Below are positions 48,053-59,932 of a stretch of DNA of 64,000 bases, in pieces. The translations under genes and the position numbers were made by a program. The stretch is from Muricea muricata. Its lineage: Eukaryota; Cnidaria; Anthozoa; Malacalcyonacea; Plexauridae. How positions within the stretch are numbered: the stretch's first letter is position 1; each line of letters opens with the position of its first letter. The stretch is from assembly GCA_963855995.1 (NCBI GenBank), contig OY979719.1, positions 6,882,001-6,946,000 on the forward strand. The letters are read 5' to 3'. Under the pieces are notes generated by a model. That model had not been told where the DNA came from. It ran no database searches and worked only from the letters and a program-made list of their open reading frames with translations.

Positions 48053-48129
48053 TGTCGGTATAAAATTTTTATAGCATAAAAATGCTATCATTGAAACTTA
48101 CGTGGTGTTTTCACAAAATTATACCGACA
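48053..48129. repeat. Small hairpin after MRM2
   Basis: GTCGGTATAAAATTTTTA / AAAATTATACCGAC arms enclose CTTACGTGGTGTTTTCACA, which matches the arm word of the 1759-1863 fold-back. Confidence 0.6.
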
Positions 48130-48366
48130 TTTATATTCACCATGAAAACCTACCAAGACGGAAACAGGAGCTCGGCTGGAGCGTTAGTTGGTTGGGAAGG
48201 CTTTGCATATTCATATATATATTCGTGTTCTGCAAGACTAATTTCATTTAAAATCAATAATATATATATATATATATATATAAAATAACAACTGATTTGA
48301 AAATAATTTAGTCGGGCATGCAGAACCTCAATATACGCATGAATATAAAGGAGAAAATAAGTAAAA

Positions 48367-48372
48367 AATAAA
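48367..48372 (+). terminator. MRM2: Candidate poly(A) signal of MRM2
   Basis: AATAAA about 350 bases past the TGA stop at 48016. No better signal was noticed closer. Confidence 0.4.
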
Positions 48373-49162
48373 GAGAATATTCAACTTACTTTGTGTTTTT
48401 TTTATACAAGATATCATTGTGACGAGGTTTATAAAGATGATCTATCATAGGTTCACAGACCATGCATCCTCTGGAGAATGGTTGTTGAAAGTGACGTCAC
48501 AGAATAGAAAATAAGCAGAAGAGCCACTAGAGTCGGAACCTTTGAAGTTTGTGTCCACACGCATGTCGCATTACGCATGTTCATTATGCAGGTTCTGGCC
48601 AGTCAGTTGTCTTTTCTGGCCAATAGAAACGCTGAACAGGCTTTTCCGCCATTATGCTGGCCAGTAAATTGCATAAAAATAGGGGGACATGTTGCACTGC
48701 TCAGTGGCTCTACTGTTTATTCCCTATACTGTGGCGGAGTGCCGTCTCGTAAATGGCCGTGAACAGTCCTTGGCAACCTTTATTATCCTTATGTTTGCCG
48801 GACTTTGGAGTGCTCTAGTGCGTTCAATATTTAATCTACAGAAATAATCACCATGTTTACGAGACAACACACTATGGCAAATGAAACTAATCCCCGAGCC
48901 AACGGCGCGAAGCGCCGTTCCGGGCGTAAGCCCGGGGCGAGGGTTACTAATTTCGTATTAGCGGAGTTGAAAGTCGTTGCTCGTGATAGGTAGTAAAAGT
49001 GGTATGTCCTCACTGATCTCAATAATATGGCGGACTATCATGAATGGCTAACACTGATTGGCCAGATTTAAAATTTATTGTTGATTGATTAATCACGAAT
49101 TCAACTGACAGCAAATATCTAAATTTGCTTTTTGCACTACAATATTTTGTATTTTGCAAAAA

Positions 49163-49262
49163 GATTTGGCAACTTTAACAACCAACGAAGGGTGGTCCTT
49201 GACTCTTGAAGAGAGATTAATCCTGGGAAAATACAGAGAAGCGCCAAGAATTGACTACGGCG
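49163..49262 (+). other. Exon-like open stretch, unassigned
   Basis: One frame reads LTTNEGWSLTLEERLILGKY then REAPRIDYGVKHK with codon use like real protein, preceded by AAAAAG and followed by AAACACAAG|GCAAGT, which would be a rare GC donor. No neighbouring exon could be matched, and I do not recognise the family. It could be a relic of a transposon or retrocopied exon. Confidence 0.3.
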
Positions 49263-49962
49263 TGAAACACAAGGCAAGTTTGTTGATAATGCGTATTCAT
49301 ACTTGTGTTTTAATGCTTTATAAAGGCCGGCGTAGCCGTACTCTTCCAGTTTATTCACTGTTTATAGTTTAAATTCCAGAGTAAGTTTATGTTTTGTAAA
49401 TGCAAGACTGTCTTCTTATTACTGTATTTCAAAATATTGACGAACTTTACATGTAAAAGAATATGAGCCAAGATACAAAATTGGCTTGAAACGGTTTTGT
49501 TTCAAACTCAAAGTTTATGTAGATAAAAATTTAGTTTCATAAATATTTCAAAACGTCTAATATATGTAATTAGTAGGTCGTATTTTATACCAAATTTAAG
49601 CTTACATTAGGCGTAATAACATACCGATGACAAATGTTGTGCCATTTTAAAAAATTGTCAATAAAACAAGGATTAAAAACCCAATACTTTGTCTTTTTGA
49701 AAAATTAATATAAATAACAATTGCCGTGTTGCTATGACAATAACCTATTGGAGTACTTCATGTAATTCCAAAAATATAGTTGCATGCTCTTAGTTAGAGG
49801 GGAGGGGTTGCTGCATGCATGTATTTCTAGTTAATTAATAATGATCCGGATATGCGCAAAAACAAACACACATAGCACAATGAACAACTGTCTTGCAAGG
49901 AACAATAAACAAAGAGCGATTATAGTGATCACATTACTTAATATAGATGCACTTGCTCGGGA

Positions 49963-50492
49963 CACTGACGCAGTTAGGTAGAAAACGCGGATATACGGAC
50001 TGCGGACAACGAACTGCGGACAGGCGGGTATGCAAAAAAGACATTTCCTGTCATGTCCGCATTTTCCACTTTAGTGGAAAACGCGTACATCTTAGAAAAT
50101 GCTCAAAAAATGCGAAAACGTTCAAATAAGACATTTCCCGCCATGTCCGCATTTTCCTCATTAGTGGACGTCGGAAAATGATTTGACTCGCCACAAGTGT
50201 AGACTTTGCCAGACAAGGTTGTTTTACTTTAATTGCTCATATTTACGCAGTTAAATTACTTTTTTACGCATTTTACGAGGTGTTTTTCTAAGGTGTGTCC
50301 TCGTTTTTCACAAAAGTGGAAAATGCGGACATGAGAGAGAATTCCTTATTTGAACGTTTTTACGCATTTTCTGAGCATTTTCTAAGGTTTTGTGGAAAAT
50401 GCGGACATTGACGGGAAATGTCTTTTGCATGTCTGCCTGTCCGTTGTTCGCAGGTGGTGTCCGCATTCCGTCAAGTCTCCGCTAACTGACGG
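49963..50492. mobile_element. Large TIR element (530 bp)
   Basis: CTGACGCAGTTAGGTAGAAA then ACGCGGATATACGGAC at the left mirrors ..GTCCGCATTCCGTCAAGTCT and CTAACTGACGG at the right. Inner words GACATTTCC.GTCATGTCCG and GCATTTTCC repeat several times within each arm. Confidence 0.78.
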
Positions 50493-50599
50493 AGAAGATT
50501 CTGCACACTTAGTCTTGTATCTAAGCGAATTAAAAGAAGACAAGCTATTCTTCCAGAACGGCCCGACGATCTCGCGTGTTGTATAGTTAAACATAGTTA

Positions 50600-52310
50600 G
50601 TTTGCTGAAAAAATAGACAAACAAATTTATCGATCCGATTGCATTTAATGAAACACGACTTGATCCACATATAACTGATAACATGATTAGCCTGGATGGC
50701 TATGATGTTTTCAGAAGGGACAGATCAAGTAGTGGTGGAAGGGTTTGTATTTACCTACGTAGCTCCATCAATTACAAAATAAGAAAAGATCTAGTTCCCC
50801 CTGAACTAGAAGCAGTCTGTGGAAATTATTAAGCCACAGAGCAAACCATCTCTTGTTATTACAGTCTATAGACCATCCAGCTCATTACCAGAAGTTTTTG
50901 AAGATTTTGAAAAATTGATCAAAGCTATTGACAATGAAAATAAAGAAATGTATATCCTGGGTGATCTAAACTGTAATATGTTTAAGACAGATAAAGGTGC
51001 AAACATCCCAAAAAAGAAAATAAACTCGTTATATGAACATACCAATTAACCAAATAATCTTTGAAGCTAGTCGAGTGACTATGACAACCTTATGACAACC
51101 TCTAGCCTTTTTGACATATTGTTACTAACACCAGAAAAAATCTCAGATTCTGGTGCCATTGACACAGGTATTAGTGATCATAGCTTGGTATTTGCATTTA
51201 GAAAAATTTCTGTCATAGACAAACAAGAAAATATTCTTCAAATTAGAAACATTAAAAATTTTAATGAAGAAAAATTTATTGAGGACTTATTAAAACAAAC
51301 CTGGGAACATATATTTCTCTGCAAAAGATCCAAATGCCACGTGGGAAATATTTCTAGATGTCCTAGACAAACATCAGCACCAGTTCTCTCAGACTCACTG
51401 ACACTTCTTTTTAAACCAGGCTATTACTTTATCTTCCTTACCTGACGAATGGAAAATAGCTAGGGTAGCACCTCTTTATAAAAATGGCCAACGTAGTATT
51501 CCTGGAAACAACACACCTATATCAGTTTTACCAGCCATTAGTAAAATTATGGAACAAATATTACATGATCAACTATTATATAACTAGTACTATTTAACAA
51601 AATTTGATCTTTTCAGTGATAGTCAATTTGGATTTCGAAAATTCCACTCAACGGTTGGTGCATTACTAGACTGTACTAATGAATGGTATATAAATTTAAA
51701 CAGAAAAATGTTTAACCTAGTAGTTTTAGTTGATTTGAAAAAAGCTTTAGGTATACTGTTGATCGCCAATTCTATTAAACAAACTAGAGCTTTATGGAAT
51801 AAAAGGACAAGCTATAAATTTGCTCAAATCTTATCTCACCAACCTAAAACAAAAGTGCCAAATAAGAAACTGATTTTCATCTGAGCGCCTGATCAAATGT
51901 GGTGTACCACAAGGCTCTATCTTTGGGCTATTACTCTTTTTGCTGTACATCAATGATCTACCTCACTGTCGAGGCAAAGCAAAACCTCGGTTGTTTGCTG
52001 ATGACACAAATTTGACGCCTTCAGCACTGATTCGGTGACTGACCTCGACGCTGCAGCAAACTCTGATTTGGAGAACGTAAGAAAATGGTTAATAGCTAAT
52101 AAGCTTAGCGTCAATGTGGCTAAAACTGAGTTTATATTAATTGGCTCGAAATCCATGATAAAAAATATTTTTAATTCACATGCATTCGTGTTCATTGAAA
52201 ATAATCAAATTAAACAAGTTTATGAGTGTAAAACTCTCGGGATGAAAATTGACCAGAATTTGTCTTGGAAAGGTAATATTGATGAGATCTGTATAGAAAG
52301 GTAACCGCGA
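50600..52310 (+). mobile_element. Dead non-LTR retrotransposon (LINE)
   Basis: Fragments of one polyprotein in three shifting frames. Endonuclease: AFNETRLDPHITDNMISLDG (from about 50640), ILGDLNCN (50980) and DTGISDHSLVFAF (51160-51195). Reverse transcriptase: DEWKIARVAPLYKNGQ (51445-51490), DSQFGFRKFHSTVGALL (51620-51670), CGVPQGSIFGLLLF (51900-51940) and RLFADDTNLT (51988-52018). A C-terminal piece, NVRKWLIANKLSVNVAKTEF, follows. Stops and frameshifts are many, so it is inactive. Motif style suggests the CR1/L2/jockey group. Confidence 0.88.
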
Positions 52311-53338
52311 AAATCTCTGCTATTCGTCGAATCAAAATTCAGTAGATTTGACGAATTAACCTCAGCATTATCATTAATACTGCATATGTTCAAATAAAAC
52401 AGCTGAAACAGACATGTTGTTTGATCAGTGTTTGAGTTTAATTATTTACCGCCTGCACTAATCCCTTCGTGTTGGACGCTAAATTCAGGCAAACTTTCAG
52501 GGAAAACCGAAAATTCGCGTCGCGTTGTCAAGTCGCGTCCGGTCTGTCTCAGCCTTTATATTCAAGAGCGATTGAACGTTTTTCAATAGTTTAGTGTATG
52601 TCGTCGGCGAATGAAGCAATTTGAGGTTGTTCCACTAGAACTGCTAAAACATTCACATAAAATAAAAACAAAATAGGTCCAGTGAACTGAAAAAACTCAT
52701 TAAATCGGTGCTACTGGTAGTACAGCGCATCTATTAGCGAATTTATGTACGGGTTTTACCTTTTAATGGGGTTTGGTTTATTCGCTAAGCTTCTATGATT
52801 CCCGCCGCTCATTTTTGAGCTTTGTTTAAACAAGACGCCTGCTAAGGCGTTCACTCCGCCTGCCAAACGAAAATGGGCACAAAACCAGGCAGGGCTGTAA
52901 CTAGAGCGTTCATTGGGGGTGGGGTATATTCACTTATTTCTGTTCTGCCCAACTAATTCCTTTTTAAATCAATTATTATTAGGGTACCTTCCAAGGCATC
53001 TTAAGACATTGCTAGCACATCTTATGTAATCACTAAGATAACCAAAAATCAATGTCTGAGTGACCTGCCAGGCACTCTGTCCAGAGTCCTAGTAGGATTG
53101 CAGTTTTTAGAATTTAATTTAAATTAAAGACTTTCATAGTACATATGTTAAACAAGATTCTTTTGCCATAATACCACCAACATATAGCTGTTTTATTTTG
53201 CAAGTAAAGAAAATTATACTAAAAGTGTATACAATACATCAATCTATTAAATCCATCAATTTATTAAATCTATTCTGTAGCACACTGCCTGAAGTCTCCA
53301 CGATATAATTTGTTGGGAAAATGTTGGCTAGCCTTTTG
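52311..53338. other. Intergenic; short piece of the PAN-gene flank repeat
   Basis: AACAAGACGCCTGCTAAGGC then GTTCACTCCGCCTGCC at 52825-52862 is the same word found at 2308 and 9081. Otherwise nothing recognised. Confidence 0.5.
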
Positions 53339-53339
53339 A

Positions 53340-53880
53340 TATATTGACAAGCTTTGAATTAGATATTTGATGTGTTGATAAGGTGTCAGGTAAATATTTG
53401 GCATGTTTATTAAATGTTGGTAAGGATTTTGACTAGTTGACAAGTTTTCGACCAGACTTTTGACATGTTGATAAGATCTGAGTTAGTCTTTTGATATGTG
53501 GACAAGCTTTGAAATGGACTTTTGACATGTTGATATGCTCCTAGTTAGACTTTTGGCATGTTGACAAGATGTCGGTTAGGTTTTTGGCTTGTTGACAAGA
53601 TGCCAGTTAGGCTTTTGGCTTGTTGACAAGATGTTGGTTAGGCTTTTGGCTTGTTGACAAGATGTCGGTAATGCTTTTCGCTTGTTGACAAGATGTCGGT
53701 TAGGCTTTTGGCTTGGTGACAAGATGTCGGTTAGGCTTTTGGCTTGTTGACAAGATGTCGGTAAGGCTTTTGGCTTGTTGACAAGATGTCGGTAAGGCTT
53801 TTGGCTTGTTGACAAGATGTCGGTTAGACTTTGACCTGTACATGCCCACAAGTTGTCAGTTAGACTTTCGACATGCTGAC
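53340..53880. repeat. 31-bp minisatellite
   Basis: Units of GGCTTTTGGCTTGTTGACAA then GATGTCGGTTA repeat most regularly from 53570 to 53830 and decay outward on the left to about 53340 (for example TTTTGACATGTTGATAAG). Because 31 is not a multiple of three, the reading frame rotates each unit, giving a 91-codon minus-strand frame that is not a gene. Confidence 0.92.
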
Positions 53881-55185
53881 AAAGTATTTACTTCCAGAAA
53901 GCTTCAGGTGTCAGTTAAAACATTGGTATATAGGCAGGGTGTCTGATAAAGTTTTGGCAAATTGAGAAAGTGCCAGTTGAAATTTTACTAAATTTAAGTT
54001 AGAATTTAAGTTAAATTTTGTTCCTTTTTTTATTTTGCATTTTTGAGTTTTTTTCTTGCTATATTAATAATTATAGCTACTATCTTTGCAGTAATCGACT
54101 TAAAAGTATTTCTGTGATCTGTATTTTCTGTGATATCCAATTTGAAATCCTTTCTCTGAGTCAACTATTCAACAATAAACATGTCAGTTTGTTGATAAAG
54201 AAAGTTATTATAAATACTATAGGTAAAGACTAAAATGCCGCACTCAGCTATGACTGTTGACGTTCTAACAAAACAAGTATTAAAATCGCTCATAAAAACA
54301 ACAAAAATTAAAAAAAATACTAAGCTATTAAGTTTGAAGTCTGAAGTATCCACGATATAATTTGTTGGGAACTTTAGACTAACATAATATTATGTATTTC
54401 TGGAATTGGAATGTAAAATGTCTCTTACCTTTTATAATTACATGAGATCCTACAAGCAAATAAATCATTTTGCACGAAATATTAGCATCTCAACATAGGC
54501 AGAAATAGAAAACCAAGGAAAGCAATCACAACGTGTTTAGAATTAGGAACACATTTCCTAGACTCATTCCTTAATCATGGAACGATGGAGTCTATCAGAA
54601 TTTGCAGTTTTAAAACATTTCTGGAGCAATGTTTTGATAAAGAACCTTCCTGTCCCTTTTTGTTAACTATTACATGTTAAAAAAGTGTTTTGTATGTAGA
54701 TATTTCAGTAGAATTTGCGTTTGATTCTTGTGTAGAAATTTCTAAATCTCCTTAAAAGTAGAAATAAACCAGAAAATGACGGAAACACGCTCTCAAAACT
54801 TCACCGCGACACATCGCTAGAATTTGTCGTTTTAAAGCATTTTGCATGAGAATCTTTGCACGTAAAACCTTCTTGCGGTTTAGATGTTCTAGCATGCATG
54901 TTTAAATGCGTGTTTTGTTGACACATTTCGCTAGAAATTGAGTTTAAACGCCGTGTTTAGGTCGGCTCACGCGGTTTGTGCCAGCGGTATCACCCATGAG
55001 CGCTGCACCGACTTCTGACACCGAAAAAAAATAAAAAAAAAAAAAAAAAAACAGAAACGGGGCGAATTTAAAACTCCGCCTCGCCTACGGCAGGCGGAGT
55101 AATAATGTTGATTCGTCTTGCCACAATTGTTCCATGTTACAAGAGTAGTCAAATAATGGTAGTGTTACCACGTTACACAGCATAA
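53881..55185. other. Intergenic, nothing recognised
   Basis: A/T-rich sequence with an A18-type run near 55030-55050 and no convincing exon. Confidence 0.4.
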
Positions 55186-56010
55186 CACACGTTTAATTTG
55201 TCTTTACAATCCCAATTTTGACGATATCTTGTTGGCAATATGGTCAATGTGTTCGTTCCATGTAAATGATGGACCTAAACTTGATCCAATTAAGATTTTT
55301 AAAAGCATACACTCTTTCGACAGTAATATGTTGATTGTTAGCGTCGTTTACTCAGCTGACAGTGAAGTCTGTAACTTTGCGCAATCTATGTTGGGTTCCA
55401 ACCGACATCACCAGTTTCATCTTTTCATATTTTGAAAACAAGTGGTCTCCGTTTAGCCAGGAGATCATCCGCTGCAAATCTTAAGATAATTTAGATTCTG
55501 TCACATTTACACAGGGACTGCTGACATAAAGTAACGTATCATCAGCCTATAACAGTAGTTTACTGCAGATCATGAAGAGTAGTGGGCTTTTTGTTGACCC
55601 TTGAGGTATCCCATACCGGAATGGTAACGATCATTAATCGGTTGTCTACTTTAATGCTCTGCGTTCTGTCTGACAGGTAAGTATTAAACCATTGCACAGC
55701 CGACTGAGCCGAGGATGTAAAACCAAGAATGGACACTTTTTGTTACATCATTGTGTGATCAAAAGTTTGAAACTCATTGGCAGGGTCTTAAAACACCAGG
55801 CCAGTCAATTGACCTTTACCCATGTTAGAGAGTAAACTATTAATTTGTGATGTCAGTTAAACATATTGTTTTTGAATGTAAAGGACGGGATATAGATTGA
55901 TACCCGATAAACCATTTGATGCGCGTTCCAAAATTTTGGAGAAAACTGATAATACCGATATAGGTCTATAATGATATAATTCGAGGGGTCATTTGACCCA
56001 GTTTAGAATA
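55186..56010 (-). mobile_element. Second dead LINE, reverse-transcriptase part
   Basis: On the minus strand: YRSISVLSVFSKILERAS (from about 55985), TFDHTMM (55770), WFNTYLSDRTQSIKVDNR (55690-55640), GIPQGSTKSPLLFMIC (55620-55570) and ADDTLLYVSS (55545-55515), then LQRMISWLNGDHLFSKYEK. Stops interrupt it and it is truncated on both sides. The sequence differs from the plus-strand LINE at 50.6 kb, so it is a separate element. Confidence 0.83.
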
Positions 56011-58990
56011 TTGGTGTAACAGTATTGTGCTTCCATTCAGCGAGAATACTGCCTTAGCTCTTCAGCTAAACTGTCCGCACTTTTGTCCGTTTGCGTCTTA
56101 CCCTTTTCTCCGCATGTCCGCAACTTACTCTTGCCAATTTGTTAGAAATTCTGGGGTTCACTCTCCATTTACAGTATGCAACGAATCCAAGTGGGGGTCA
56201 ACTAAGTTGCAGTAGTGTTCATGCTGTGGTAGAATGAGCGAATGATATGAAATTGCGCGTTTTTCCTAGCAAACACAAGATCAGCATATACTATAAACAG
56301 TTACTCTCTCCACACTGACTCGATTATTAGTAAGGTCGACATGCGTGCAAAGAAGTTTATGACGTCACATCTATGGTCACATGAACCCAAAAATTCTTCT
56401 ACTCAAGTCTCAAATAGCAATGGCAATATGGCAAACACAGTAACACACCCTTTAAAACATTGATAATGTCCGAAAGAACCCAATTACAGGTGACTTCAAC
56501 AGTTCAACCAAACAACCAAACGCATCGAATTTAGGATAGTTTTAGACAGGTAAGCGTGACATTTATAATTAATTTGTATTCAAACACAAAAGCTGTGATA
56601 TAACAATGGTTTTATATATTCTCGTGACTCACATCCTAGCAGTACAAAACGACAGCAAAAATCTGAAGTTTCATATAATCTTGACTTTCTTATCGTCCTA
56701 CCCTCTGTTAAGCCTTAAGCCTTAATTGCTATTTGTCCCGTAGTTCAGTAGATTTGATCAATAAACGTTGAAAATATACCACTGTTCAAGTCGTGTATTG
56801 TTGGAAAACCGGAAGCAGTCCTTGAATTAAAAAATAATGATTTTTAACCAGTTTATTTATGTTTTATTATTGTTGTTTCTCTAGCTACCAATTGCTAAGT
56901 GTAACTAACAACAAAATACATGAATACAATCATGATAATACAACCTGATAATGTGTAATGAATAATTCATGACATGAGTATTACAATCTGTATGTATCAA
57001 TCATTTGAAAACCTTGACCCTTTCACTTCTGGCATACCTTGGACATTTCCTTTGTATATTTGTGAAATCTAATGAAGTCCCTAATCATTGCCATTCGCTG
57101 AGCCAAAAAGAACCCTCTGCAATTTTTACACAAAATTTTTGTTCCAGATTTGTTTACTGTTTGCAGGCCAGGGTGCTAATTGAGAGGCAGGGTGAGAGGC
57201 AACTGGAAGGGGGGGGGGGGGGGGGGGTTTCAGGGGTTTTCTTAAATTTGGTTTTGCTGCTGGAGAGATTGAGTTAAGGTGAACTGCAGGTGTTGTGCAG
57301 GATCAGCTTGAAGTGGCTTTGTGATCATTATATACAACTACATGTATCATGACTAAAATGTTCAGTTTTTCTTGTGTTTTGAGATTATTTCCAGCCATTT
57401 TTTAGCTATCAGTTTTCCATCTTTCCACCTGTGATGAATTTCACTCAAATAGCTTTATTTTAAGTATGTTGTGGTTGCTAAAAATGTTGGTGAGAAGATT
57501 GAGTTTCAAATTGCAATTCAAGAGTTTTAGATAGGGTTTTTATTGTACTAAAAATTCTCTGAACAAAACCATGACTCCATAGGACTATTTAGGCAAGTGT
57601 CACATGTTCATTATTTTTGTCCATGAGAAACATCATATGGACATTGGTGGGTTGGGGTTAGGGGTTGGAGGCAGGTGGCACCTGTGGCATTTCTCGGTTG
57701 CAAATTGTGGAAAATTTAGATAGTTTGTTGAAAATGTTTAGTATTTTGAAATCATCTATACAAAGTACTGGTATACAAAAGTCCAGCAATCATATTTTTG
57801 AGGAATATTTGTGTGGTATCAGGTAGTGGTCTTGTATCATTTCAGAGATCACAGTTGTCAGTTTACATTGGGAACGACCTCATATCATCATAACAACGAA
57901 TTATTTCATGATTTCTTGTTCAAATTTAAATTTTATCATGAGAAATTATTTCACACAAGTTGTAATTTTTTATGTGCGACAAATGCACTGCTTGTAAATT
58001 TCCACCCAGAATCTCAGTGGCACATGACTAGCTCTGAGCCAAGGTTGTAAGCCTTTACCTATGCCTGCCACTGCAGCAAAGACCCTGGTTGGAGCTGGTC
58101 ACCTCCAGGTTTTGGGGGTAAATCAAATTATTCCCTTCTTTTTGCTTAGAGAGAGGTGGTAGAGTGGTGGGGTATTTCTCGTATTCAATAAATAATTATT
58201 TTCAAGAAGAAATTACTAAGAAAGTTCATCAAAAATTTTACCGTTGCTCCTGGGATTCTTTTTCTATGCATGAAAGCTCAAGCACGTCCCTTGTTTTGTT
58301 GTTTTGTGTATAAGAAAACCCACAACTTTTTAACAAAACAAAGAGCTGATGTAAGAAGTGCTATCTTTAAGATTTTGATCACTTGTTAAACAATGTTAAT
58401 AATCTTCTTCGAAAATGCAACAAATGACATTTTTTATATATAAAAAATTTTCTGCAGGCATGCCACGTACAGAAGCACCCCCCCCCCCCCCTATATACAA
58501 CAACTAAATCAGAATTTAAGTCACAGAGTTGGAAGGTCTGTAATATAAAATAACTACCGGTACTAAGGAATATGAACGCAAGTACTTGTGGACTCAACCG
58601 TAATTATGTCCTGTTTCAAAATCAGTTAAGTGATATTAGTGAAAATTTAAAATACAAACATTTCACTGCTAAATTCACTGAAAACAATTTAAGATTTAAA
58701 GGAAACAATTGGCAGCACAGTGCTGTTAAAATGTTCCAACTATCTCCACATAGAAACTGAGAGCAAGTAATCTAATTGTTTTAGTAGATGTGAGATAAAA
58801 ATTGATCTTTAAGCCATTTTGCTAAAAAGTTCGTCTACAAATACACCAAGAAACTTTGGCACTCGCTATCTATCGAGGAATAAATAGTGAGTAGAGTAGC
58901 CATTCAAATTACACCGTTTGCATGCAATAGTGTACCTAGTATGATTCTACTAATATAGAGTACGAAATATACCGAGTGTTCCAAAATAAC
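56011..58990. other. Intergenic, nothing recognised
   Basis: Contains G17-18 (about 57211-57228) and C12-type (about 58480-58491) homopolymers and only short open frames. No exon, TIR or RNA gene convinced me. Confidence 0.4.
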
Positions 58991-58992
58991 TA

Positions 58993-59037
58993 TACACCGT
59001 TTGATTTCATGTACCTATGAAATCAAACAGTGTATAA
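58993..59037. repeat. Small palindrome
   Basis: TATACACCGTTTGATTTCA / TGAAATCAAACAGTGTATA. The same ACGAAATCAAACAGTG end recurs near 59832, so the two may be ends of a larger degraded element around 59569-59749. Confidence 0.6.
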
Positions 59038-59568
59038 CTAAAGCTCTTTAACTAAAATTAAAGCATCATATTAATAAAGGATCAACTTAGATTTTGATAT
59101 GTAACATTTAATTATCTGCATGATATTGACAGGGGTTATTAATGTTTTAAAGTTGAACTACCATTTCTGAATACGTAAAAAGTTATCATATTAAATTCCA
59201 GTCTATTTTATTTGTTAACATTTTATATTTGAGCAAAAAGAATACATTTATGAACAAAAGATTATGTAATATATAAGTTTACTTATCAGGACAAGCCTGT
59301 CTTTGAACCTGTTTGCACCATTGTGCTATTCCATGCTATTGTTTGTCGTGTTTGATACAAATCCAAACTCTTTGGTCTTTTTTCACTGAGATAAAAAATA
59401 ATTAAAGAAGAATGAAAGAATGAAAAAAATAATCAATGGGGTCATGTGGAACTTCAGGCTGGGCCAACTGCTGTCAATTTTGTTTGATGTGGTGATTTTT
59501 ATTTCGCCATTTTCTAAAAGTCCTTGCTATTTCAAACGTCAATATCACGCGGAAGATAATATGTTATG

Positions 59569-59749
59569 CAGTGTGTCCCAGAAAAAAGGCTACCCCTATC
59601 AATTAATGTGCAACGTAAGCATAAAAAATCTCTGTGCAGTAGAGAATTATGCATTCTTGTGCTCATTAGGGGGTTAAAAAATTCAAACTCGAACGCTCGA
59701 CACTGGCGCTTGATTTCAAAGGGTAGCCTTTTTCTTGGGACACTCTGTA
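59569..59749. mobile_element. Mariner-type MITE (181 bp)
   Basis: CAGTGTGTCCCAGAAAAAAG then GCTACCC at the left and GGGTAGCCTTTTTCTTGGGA then CACTCTG at the right, with TA at the right edge. The CAGTGTGTCCC-type end is common in Tc1/mariner-derived MITEs. Confidence 0.75.
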
Positions 59750-59932
59750 TATATCAAAATCTAAGTTAATCCTTTGTAAATACAGTGCTTTTTATTTTTA
59801 GTGAAATAATTTTTATATATGTTTTATGTTACACGAAATCAAACAGTGCGTTTAGTTTTTCTATGTGACTGTATCATATATGTGGCTTTTAATCTTTAGA
59901 TGAAAATGAATGTTTTTTTTCTTGATTTTTAG

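Noticed and set aside
53576..53851. 91-codon repetitive minus-strand frame
   Set aside because: A 31-bp minisatellite opens all frames in rotation; no start context, splice sites or domain.
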